Below, piece by piece: positions 7,693 through 14,299 of a DNA stretch of 30,719 nucleotides (the stretch's first letter is position 1; every line of letters begins with the position of its first letter). The DNA comes from CAZMGD01 sp964565705 (GTDB taxonomy: Bacteria; Actinomycetota; Acidimicrobiia; Acidimicrobiales; Ilumatobacteraceae). The translations under genes and the position numbers were made by a program. A model generated the notes under the pieces. It saw nothing but the letters and a program-made list of their open reading frames with translations, made no database searches and was not told the DNA's origin. The stretch is taken from contig CAZMGD010000044.1 of NCBI GenBank assembly GCA_964565705.1, positions 1 through 30,719 of the forward strand, given 5' to 3'.

Positions 7693-8505
7693 TCAACGTG
7701 GAGGCCGCTGCAGGGCGAGCGCCGCCCACTCGCCGTCGATCCGCCGGTCGATCTCGACGAGCGGTTCCAGGAACCCGGCGACCGATGGGCACTGCGGCGG
7801 TGAGAAGCCGCTGACCGCCAGCCATCCGCCAGGTGCGACGAGCCGGCGCAGCTGCGGTGCGAGCTCGACGAGCACGCCGCGGCCGACGTTGGCGAGGATC
7901 GCGTCGAACGGGCCGTCGAGACGATCGAGGGGCGCGACGATCGCGGTCGTCGCGCCCTCGAGACCGTTGAACGCGGCGTTGCGACGGGTCGCCTCGACCG
8001 CTGCCGACTTGACGTCCATGGCGACGAGCGATCCGGCGCCGAGGCGCAGCGCGGCGAGGCCGAGCACACCGCTGCCGCAGCCCACGTCGAGCACCCGTTC
8101 GCGGCCGCGAATGCGGGCGACGAGATGGTCCAGCAACATCCGGGTCGCCGGATGGTCGCCGCTCCCGAACCCGCCGAGCCCGAGCTCGACCACACCCGGC
8201 AGGCCGTCGCGGTCGTGCTCCGACCAGGCGAAGCACACGGTCAACCGGTCGCCGATCCGCACCGGCCGGGTGTGCTGGTGCCACGCGTCCAAACGGACGC
8301 CGCCGTCGGGTCGCTCGACCGCGAGCAGCCCGTCGGCCTGCAGCGCCCGGACCGCGCGGTCGCTGTGCCACGCGTCGCCGGCGTCGGCGAGCACCAGGAG
8401 TCGACCGCCGCCGACGGCGCGCACCTCCCGCTCGTGGGCGCCGACGGCGCGCAGGCCGGCCTGCACGTGCACGATCCCGTCCGGATCGGTGGCGACCACG
8501 ATCAT
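7693..8505 (-). CDS. PrmA-like SAM-dependent methyltransferase
   Basis: A 270-residue class I methyltransferase most like ribosomal protein L11 methyltransferase. It has the PrmA signature region GFGSGDHPATRMLL (about residues 112-125), the SAM motif VLDVGCGSGVLGLAAL (138-153), the acidic MDVK at the end of strand 2, and ANVGRGVLVELAP, which aligns with the family NILxxxLxxLAP. The N-terminal roughly 90 residues differ from canonical PrmA, so the target could be another protein or a small molecule. The ATG at 8505 was chosen because the frame upstream is low-complexity and Arg-rich. It is the first gene of the operon that continues with the thioesterase and SDR. Confidence 0.78.
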   Translation of the reverse strand: MIVVATDPDGIVHVQAGLRAVGAHEREVRAVGGGRLLVLADAGDAWHSDRAVRALQADGLLAVERPDGGVRLDAWHQHTRPVRIGDRLTVCFAWSEHDRDGLPGVVELGLGGFGSGDHPATRMLLDHLVARIRGRERVLDVGCGSGVLGLAALRLGAGSLVAMDVKSAAVEATRRNAAFNGLEGATTAIVAPLDRLDGPFDAILANVGRGVLVELAPQLRRLVAPGGWLAVSGFSPPQCPSVAGFLEPLVEIDRRIDGEWAALALQRPPR

Positions 8506-8753
8506 CGTCGCAGGGTGCCACACCGCGAGGGTCGGCCGATTGGTACGGCGACCAACCCAACATCGTGACGCCCCTCCGCACTTCCGTGCCCGTGCCCGTG
8601 CCGGAACGTGCTGGTCAGGCGCACCAGCGCCGTCGTCCTGCGACCCACCCACCGCCTGGACGAGGGCCCGTTCGGCGGTGCCGGCGCGGGTGCGCTAGGA
8701 ACGGTGGCGGGGGCCCGGTCGCTCGGACCGGCAGAGAGTCAGGGGGCCGGCAC
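8506..8753. promoter_or_regulatory. Divergent intergenic region (248 bases)
   Basis: This non-coding spacer separates the PrmA-like operon from the SnoaL-like gene. It holds a short CGTGCC run (about 8585-8603) and a 6-base-pair hairpin (8715-8720 with 8726-8731) in the leader of the plus-strand gene. No gene-like reading frame or clear promoter consensus is visible. Confidence 0.4.
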
Positions 8754-9302
8754 ATGCCCGTCATCGACCAGTCCGTCACGTGGCGCAAGGTGGAGGAGCG
8801 GCTCGCGTCCGAGACCGATCCGGTGCTGCGCCGCAACCTCGAGCTGCTGCTGCAGCACATGCAGGCGGAAGCCTCCCTGGACATGGAGCGCCTGATGGCA
8901 ACCGTGTCCGAGCGCGCCCGCTACGAGTTCTTCGGTGCCGCGCAGGCGCCGCTCGTCGGCAAGGACGCGGTGCAGGGCTTCTACACGAACTTCGCCGCGT
9001 CAGGCGCCCAGAAGCTGCAGCTCGACATCGACCGCCTCATCGTCGACCGGGAGGGGATCCTCACCGAGGGCGTGATGCGCATGGCGTACCCCGGTGCCAC
9101 GCTGCAGAGGATGGGCATCACCGTCGACGACCCGGCCGCGCACTACCTCTACGAGACGCGGATGGCGATCATCTGGCCGATCGACGAGAGCGGGTTGTTC
9201 GTCGGGGAGGACACCTACACGGGTGCCGACGGCTTCGCCGGGATCGCCGACCGCAAGCTCGACCCAGCGGACATCGCCGAGTGGAGCGCGGCCCCGGCCT
9301 GA
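8754..9302 (+). CDS. SnoaL/NTF2-like domain protein
   Basis: A 182-residue protein with the cone-shaped alpha+beta fold pattern of NTF2/SnoaL proteins. Helices around ETDPVLRRNLELLLQHM and ERLMATVS are followed by the VGKDAVQGFYTNF helix typical of SnoaL-like polyketide cyclase relatives, then strands LDIDRLIVDREGILTEGVM and YETRMAIIWPID. Such domains act as isomerases, cyclases or ligand-binding modules; nothing fixes the substrate here. There is no signal peptide. The ATG at 8754 follows a weak purine-rich stretch. It stands alone on the plus strand and ends 7 bases from the convergent nuclease-fold gene. Confidence 0.75.
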   Translation: MPVIDQSVTWRKVEERLASETDPVLRRNLELLLQHMQAEASLDMERLMATVSERARYEFFGAAQAPLVGKDAVQGFYTNFAASGAQKLQLDIDRLIVDREGILTEGVMRMAYPGATLQRMGITVDDPAAHYLYETRMAIIWPIDESGLFVGEDTYTGADGFAGIADRKLDPADIAEWSAAPA

Positions 9303-9309
9303 ACCGCGA

Positions 9310-10278
9310 TCAGGGCGGCACCTCGAACTCGACCCAGAGCGGGAGGTGGTCGGACAGCCGCCAGGACAGCTCGGTGGGTGTCAGGCGCCGCGAGCGCAGC
9401 GCCGCGTCGCGGAAGTCGAAGCTGCCGCTGGCGGTACACGTGAGCGTCAGCGGGCGGGCCTCGTTCACACCCTCGAACCAGGCGATCTGGTCGTAGGCCG
9501 CGCGCGGTGACGCCGCCCGGTCGAACACGGAGCGCCGCGCCGCGCGCACGCCGTCGGGCACGTGCAGCCCCGTCGAGGTGAACGCCTGGTCGTAGCGGCC
9601 GCCGTGACGGTCGATGTTGAAGTCGCCGAGCGTGATCAGGTTGTGGTCCCACGCGTTCGGGTCGCGGCTCCACGCCGCCAGCCACTGGGCGATCGAGCGC
9701 AGCTCGCGGACCCGCTCGGTCGCGCCGTTGCCCCACAGGACGTGCAGGGCCACGAGCGTGATCGTGTGCCGGGCGATGCGGAAGCCGACGGCGTAGGGCG
9801 TACGGGCGAACTGGCGCTGCAGCTCGTCGGCGCGGGCGCGCTCGAGGTGCTCAGGCGGGATGATGATCTCGCAGGCGAGCCCGGACAGCCGGACCCGGCG
9901 GTTGTCGAAGAGGAACGCGAGCCGCTCCCCGTTGCCGAGGGAGCCTTCGGTGACGTCGCTCAGGATCAGGCTCCAGTGCTCGCCGAGGAGCTCGTGGATC
10001 ACCCGCAGCGACGCGGTGTCGGCGCGCACCTCCTGCAGGGCGACGACGTCGAAGCGGGAGATGATCTCGGCGATGCACAGCAGCGACGCGAGGTCGCGCT
10101 TGGGGCGGGTGCGCGCATCGGCGACCCAGCCGGGGTGGTGGCTGCCGAGGGCCCGGATGTTCCAGGTCGCGATCAGCAGGTTCCGGTCGAGCGCCTTGGC
10201 CGGGACCGCGTCGTCGAGCGCGCGCACCAGGCGAACCGTGTCGCGCCGGACGGCGGCGGGGGCCGGTCCGGGTGTCAT
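9310..10278 (-). CDS. Endonuclease/exonuclease/phosphatase-fold protein, active-site residues intact
   Basis: A 322-residue EEP-superfamily protein (exonuclease III/DNase I/sphingomyelinase fold). All hallmark residues are present: Asn40 in TWNIRAL, Glu83 in VALQEV, His179 in LVALHV, Asp219 and Asn221 in LGDFNID, the Asp in YDQIAWF, and Asp310/His311 in SDHLPLW. It should therefore be an active metal-dependent phosphoesterase on nucleic acid or another phosphodiester. There is no signal peptide. The ATG at 10278 overlaps the upstream paralog's stop as ATGA. It is preceded by a degenerate paralog of similar length, which suggests tandem duplication and possibly a heteromeric partnership. Confidence 0.85.
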   Translation of the reverse strand: MTPGPAPAAVRRDTVRLVRALDDAVPAKALDRNLLIATWNIRALGSHHPGWVADARTRPKRDLASLLCIAEIISRFDVVALQEVRADTASLRVIHELLGEHWSLILSDVTEGSLGNGERLAFLFDNRRVRLSGLACEIIIPPEHLERARADELQRQFARTPYAVGFRIARHTITLVALHVLWGNGATERVRELRSIAQWLAAWSRDPNAWDHNLITLGDFNIDRHGGRYDQAFTSTGLHVPDGVRAARRSVFDRAASPRAAYDQIAWFEGVNEARPLTLTCTASGSFDFRDAALRSRRLTPTELSWRLSDHLPLWVEFEVPP

Positions 10279-11222
10279 CGGCGCACGCCGAACTCGACCC
10301 ACACCGGACGGTGATCGGACACGTAGCGGTACGGCGCGTCGGGGAACAGCGACCCACCGAGGCGGTGGTCGAACACCCCGGCCTGACGGAACGGGAGGTC
10401 GCCGTCACTCGGGCCGCGCTCGCCGCCGAACCACGCGATCGTGCTCGCCATCGTCGCCGGTGTGCCCGCCGAGTTCACGAACGTCGCGACGTCGACGAGT
10501 CCGGCCGGCACGTGCAGCCCGCTGCCCGTGAACGCGCGGTACACCGCGCTCGACGAGCGGAACAGCTGGAGCTGGCCGAGCGCGATCAGGTTGCGCTCCC
10601 ACCATGACGCGGCCCGATGCACCGAGGCCAACCAGCCGGCGAACGCGCGCATCTCGGCGAGCCGCTCGGATTCCTCACCGAACACGAGGTGGATGTTGGC
10701 GAGCGTGAAGTTCCGGTCGAGGCATTGGAACGCGGCGAACAGGGGCGGACGGAAGAACTGCGACGACAGCATCGACTCGCCGCCCTGCTTCTCGCCGCCT
10801 GTGAGGACGACCTGCCCGGTCAGCCCTCGGGGTCGGACCTTGCGCAGGTCGAACACGAACGCGGTCCGCTCCTGGTACGACGTCTCCCGCGACAGCCCCG
10901 TGAGCATGAGCGCCCAGTCGTCGCCGAGCACGTCCATGACCAGCTGCAGCCGGCGGGCGTCGCCCATCAGCCCTTGGATCGCGACCACGTCGAACCGGGC
11001 GACGACCTCTGCCAGCGCCCGCACCGCGCGCAGGTCGTGCGTCCCGTCGGCCCGGCCCGACACCCATCGCTCGTCGACCTGGTCCGACATCGGCCAGCGC
11101 CACGTCGCGACCAGCAGGTTGCGGTCGAGCAGCTTGGGCGGGAGGTCGCGCCGGAGCGCGGAGCGGAGCGCAATCAGCTGCTCGGCGACCGCGGGAGGCG
11201 GTGGCGAGGTGATCTGATCCAC
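10275..11222 (-). CDS. Degenerate endonuclease/exonuclease/phosphatase-fold paralog (likely inactive)
   Basis: A 315-residue paralog of the downstream EEP protein, alignable along its whole length (DRNLLVATW near the start, GLHVPAGLVD, TIAWF, VSDHRPVWVEF at the end). Catalytic positions are replaced: the metal Asn is Arg42 (TWRWPM), Glu is Gly84 (AIQGLM), the GDxN motif is GQLQ with Gln217 and Gln219, and the Asp before IAWF is lost. His178 and the terminal Asp303/His304 remain. The fold is intact and the frame open, so this looks like a maintained pseudoenzyme, not a pseudogene. The start is a GTG at 11222. It is coupled to the active paralog through an ATGA overlap and shares a 47-base divergent spacer with the peptidase operon. 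Confidence 0.82.
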   Translation of the reverse strand: MDQITSPPPPAVAEQLIALRSALRRDLPPKLLDRNLLVATWRWPMSDQVDERWVSGRADGTHDLRAVRALAEVVARFDVVAIQGLMGDARRLQLVMDVLGDDWALMLTGLSRETSYQERTAFVFDLRKVRPRGLTGQVVLTGGEKQGGESMLSSQFFRPPLFAAFQCLDRNFTLANIHLVFGEESERLAEMRAFAGWLASVHRAASWWERNLIALGQLQLFRSSSAVYRAFTGSGLHVPAGLVDVATFVNSAGTPATMASTIAWFGGERGPSDGDLPFRQAGVFDHRLGGSLFPDAPYRYVSDHRPVWVEFGVRR

Positions 11223-11269
11223 TGGGCGAGGGTTCTAGCACTGGCGCCCGCTGTGACGTGCGACACTTG
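11223..11269. promoter_or_regulatory. Short divergent promoter region
   Basis: Only 47 bases separate the GTG of the degenerate nuclease-fold gene from the ATG of the peptidase. Both operons must therefore be driven from overlapping or very compact promoters. A TAGAAC sequence lies 9 bases before the GTG on the minus strand; no clear plus-strand box or ribosome binding site was found. Confidence 0.4.
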
Positions 11270-13009
11270 ATGCCGATGCGCATGCGCCGGATCGAGATCG
11301 TGGCCCAGGATCCGAGCGTTCGCCGCCGCAACGGCCGGGTGCTGACGTCGTGGATCAACCTGCCGTGGGAGGATCTCGAGGACGGGCCGATGGGCTACGC
11401 GCTCTACGTCGTCGACTACGACGCCTCGACGGCGACCATGTACAAGCCACCGCAGATCGGGCCTGACGCCGAGCGGATCCCGGCGCCCACATCCATGGCG
11501 GCGCTCTTGGCCGATCCCGGCTACCACGCCGTCAACGTGTACGCGATCGTGATGCGCACGTTGTTGCGCTTCGAGTTCGCGCTCGGACGGCGGGTGGGCT
11601 GGGGCATCCGCGGGCACCAACTGAAGGCGGTGCCGCATGCGTTCGAGGAGGCCAACGCGTTCTACTCGCCCGACGCCGAGGCGCTGATGTTCGGCTACGT
11701 GCGCAGCGTGCCACGGACGTTCCTGTGCCTGTCGCACGACGTCGTCGCCCATGAGACGGCGCACGCGCTGCTCGACGGGCTGCGCGACAAGTTCATGGCA
11801 CCGTCGTCGTCGGATCAGGCCGCGCTCCACGAGGCCTTCGCCGACGTCGTGGCCCTGCTGTCGGTCTTCTCCCTGCCCGACGTGGTGAACCATCTGCTCA
11901 CACCGATCACCGATCCCGCCGCGCCGCCGGGGCTCGTCTCGAAGTCGTTGCTGACGGAGGAGTCGCTGGCCAGCACGGCCCTGCTCGGCCTCGCCGACGG
12001 CATGCGGTCCTTCGCCGCCGACGTGCGCGTGAACGCGCTGCGCCGATCGGTCACCATCGAGCCCGACCGAAAGATCCTCGAGCGCGCCGAGTTCCGCGAA
12101 GAGCACCGCCGCGGGGAGGTGCTCGTCGCGGCGATCATGCGCGCCCTGCTCGCGGCGTGGGTCGACCGCATCGGCCGCCTCGGGGTGGGCGCCGACGGGT
12201 ACGTCGACCGAGCGATCGTCGCCGAGCAGGGCGCGGACATCGCCGACGTGCTGCTGACGATGACGATCAGGGCGATCGACTACACCCCGCCGATCCACAT
12301 CTCCTTCGGCGACCTCCTCAGCGCGCTGCTGACCGCCGACGAGGAGGTCCGTGCCGACGACTCGCGGTTCCGGCTCCGCAAGCACCTGTTGCGCTGCATG
12401 GGGGAGTACGGCATCCGCCCGGCGTCGGGCACGCCCGACGGTCGCTGGCGGCCGCCGGCCCGCAAGCTGGTCCGCGAGGGTTCGCACCTCGGCGGCCTCC
12501 AGAGCGACCCGACCGAGATGTTCCGGCACATCTGGAACAACCGCCAGGTGCTCGGGCTGAACCCCAACGCGCACACGCGGGTCGCCAGCGTCCGCCCCTG
12601 CGTGCGGGTGTCGCCCGACGACGGGTTCCAGCTGCGCGAGACGGTGGTCGAGTGCGTGCAGTACCTGAAGATCACCGCCGCCGAGCTGCCGACGTACGGC
12701 CTGCGGCCCCCGCCTGGGCTCGCGCCCGATGCCGACGTGGTGCTGGAGGGCGGCTCGACCCTCGTGCTCGACGAGTACGGCGAGCTGAAGTACGAGATCT
12801 CCAACCCTCTTCCGAGGTGGCGCAGCCGCACCACGTCCAACCGGCGGTGGCAGGATCGCCTCGACTACCTCTTCGACCGCGGGTATCTCACCCGGGGCGT
12901 CAACCGGTCGTCGCAGCTGGCCGCGTTCCACCTCGGACGCACGCTCCACACCGACGATCCGTCGACGGCGCGATCGCAGGCCCGGCTGATCGCGGAGGCA
13001 TGGATGTGA
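11270..13009 (+). CDS. Thermolysin-like (gluzincin) HExxH metallopeptidase
   Basis: A 579-residue predicted zinc peptidase without signal peptide. The zinc motif HETAH is at residues 161-165 within SHDVVAHETAHALLDGL. The second motif EAFADV (Glu188, Asp192) has the ExxxD form of M4-like gluzincins, and upstream NAFYSPDAEALMFGY resembles the thermolysin NAxWxxxxMxFG region. The roughly 350 residues after the catalytic part match nothing I recognise and may bind substrate or partners. In-frame GTG 11258 and ATGs at 11270, 11276 and 11282 are all possible starts; none has a clear ribosome binding site. The stop overlaps the ATG of the next gene by 10 bases, so the two are coupled. Targets are unknown. 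Confidence 0.75.
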   Translation: MPMRMRRIEIVAQDPSVRRRNGRVLTSWINLPWEDLEDGPMGYALYVVDYDASTATMYKPPQIGPDAERIPAPTSMAALLADPGYHAVNVYAIVMRTLLRFEFALGRRVGWGIRGHQLKAVPHAFEEANAFYSPDAEALMFGYVRSVPRTFLCLSHDVVAHETAHALLDGLRDKFMAPSSSDQAALHEAFADVVALLSVFSLPDVVNHLLTPITDPAAPPGLVSKSLLTEESLASTALLGLADGMRSFAADVRVNALRRSVTIEPDRKILERAEFREEHRRGEVLVAAIMRALLAAWVDRIGRLGVGADGYVDRAIVAEQGADIADVLLTMTIRAIDYTPPIHISFGDLLSALLTADEEVRADDSRFRLRKHLLRCMGEYGIRPASGTPDGRWRPPARKLVREGSHLGGLQSDPTEMFRHIWNNRQVLGLNPNAHTRVASVRPCVRVSPDDGFQLRETVVECVQYLKITAAELPTYGLRPPPGLAPDADVVLEGGSTLVLDEYGELKYEISNPLPRWRSRTTSNRRWQDRLDYLFDRGYLTRGVNRSSQLAAFHLGRTLHTDDPSTARSQARLIAEAWM

Positions 13010-14298
13010 CCCGTGTCACCGGCGCCAGGTTGCGTGCCTACAACGTGGGCTTTGGCGACTGCCTGCTGCTCAGCGTCCGCTACGACGATCTCGACCCCCG
13101 CCACGTGCTGATCGACTTCGGCACCACGAAGCTGCCGTCGAAGGCACCGTCCAGCCGGATGCACGACATCGCCGAGAACATCGCCATCGAGACCGGGGGG
13201 ACGCTGCACGCCGTCGTCGCGACCCATCGCCACGCCGATCACATCTCGGGGTTCGGTCGAGCCGATGCCGGGGCGACGATCGAAGCGCTGTCGCCATCGC
13301 TGGTCGTGCAGTCGTGGACCGAGCACCCCGACCTCGACCCCGCGGCGCGTGCGCCGGCGGGGCCCGCTGTGCATTCGGGCAACAGCCTCGCTCTCGGCGT
13401 GACGTTGCACCACATGAGCGCGTTCGCCGCCGGCGTCGCCAGCGAGGGCCGCCGCCTGCAGCGCTCGGCCTCGTTCCCGAAGACCGTCGCCGCCCGGCTC
13501 GAGTTCCTCGGCGAGACCAACCTCACCAACCGGCCGGCGGTCGAGCGGCTGATGCGGATGGGCGAGCGCCACGCCTACGTGAGCTACGGCGACGACCTCG
13601 ACGTGTCCGACGTCCTCCCCGGCGTCTCGGTGGCGGTGCTCGGCCCGCCGACGCTCGAGCAGCAACCGTCGATCGCCGGTCAGGCGCGTGTCGACAACCA
13701 GGAGTTCTGGCACCTCGCCGGCGCGTGGGGACTCGCGGCAGCAGCCGGCGAGGCGCAGATCGGCGACGCGCTGTTCGTCGACGCGATGAAGATCCGGGTG
13801 CCGCAGGCGGCGCGCTGGCTCGTGCCCCAGATCGAGCGGGCCCAGGCCGAGGAGGTGCTGTCGCTGCTGCGGATCATGGACGACGTGCTCAACAACACGA
13901 GCCTCATCCTGCTGGTCGAGATCGGCGGTACCACGCTGCTGTTCCCCGGCGACGCCCAGATCGAGAACTGGCGGTACGCGCTGTTCGACGCACCCGACGC
14001 GGCGGCGATGCGCGAGCGGTTGGCCCGAACCCGGCTGTACAAGGTGGGTCACCACGGCAGCCTGAACGCGACGCCGAAGACGATGTGGAACGGGCTGCTC
14101 GCCGCCGGTGCCTCGCCGGGTCGGTTGATCACCGTGCTGTCGACGCTCGCCGGCAAGCACGGCGACGCCCGGCGCAACACGGAGGTGCCCCGAGGCGATC
14201 TCGTCGACGCGCTGAAGCTCCACTCCGACTTCCACACCACGCAGACGAGCACCAAGAACAAGTCGCCGTGGCTGGACGTCGAGGTGCCGCTCGGTTGA
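13000..14298 (+). CDS. ComEC-like metallo-beta-lactamase-fold protein
   Basis: A 432-residue soluble MBL-fold protein. It opens with LRAYNVGFGDCLLLSV, typical of the ComEC/competence branch (NVGxGDxxLI). The metal motif HRHADH is at residues 76-81, the Asp of LLFPGDA at 318, and YKVGHHGS (His351/352) follows as the downstream ligand. A roughly 150-residue insertion separates the first motif from the Asp motif. There are no membrane segments, so it is not a DNA-uptake channel; related stand-alone domains hydrolyse nucleic acids or nucleotides. The ATG at 13000 lies within the last codons of the peptidase gene, giving a 10-base overlap. It converges with the hemocyanin-like gene, one base apart. 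Confidence 0.78.
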   Translation: MDVTRVTGARLRAYNVGFGDCLLLSVRYDDLDPRHVLIDFGTTKLPSKAPSSRMHDIAENIAIETGGTLHAVVATHRHADHISGFGRADAGATIEALSPSLVVQSWTEHPDLDPAARAPAGPAVHSGNSLALGVTLHHMSAFAAGVASEGRRLQRSASFPKTVAARLEFLGETNLTNRPAVERLMRMGERHAYVSYGDDLDVSDVLPGVSVAVLGPPTLEQQPSIAGQARVDNQEFWHLAGAWGLAAAAGEAQIGDALFVDAMKIRVPQAARWLVPQIERAQAEEVLSLLRIMDDVLNNTSLILLVEIGGTTLLFPGDAQIENWRYALFDAPDAAAMRERLARTRLYKVGHHGSLNATPKTMWNGLLAAGASPGRLITVLSTLAGKHGDARRNTEVPRGDLVDALKLHSDFHTTQTSTKNKSPWLDVEVPLG

Positions 14299-14299
14299 A

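Noticed and set aside
8585..8603. Tandem CGTGCC repeat
   Set aside because: Only about three imperfect units, so chance is likely in such GC-rich DNA; no spacer structure, so not a CRISPR or a defined repeat.
11174..12949. 591-codon open frame on the minus strand
   Set aside because: It is antisense to the HExxH peptidase gene, whose frame has the zinc motifs; this frame has none.
12157..12999. Long in-frame extension upstream of the ComEC-like MBL start
   Set aside because: It overlaps the peptidase coding sequence in another frame and is Arg/Ala-rich; the MBL domain begins right after the ATG at 13000.
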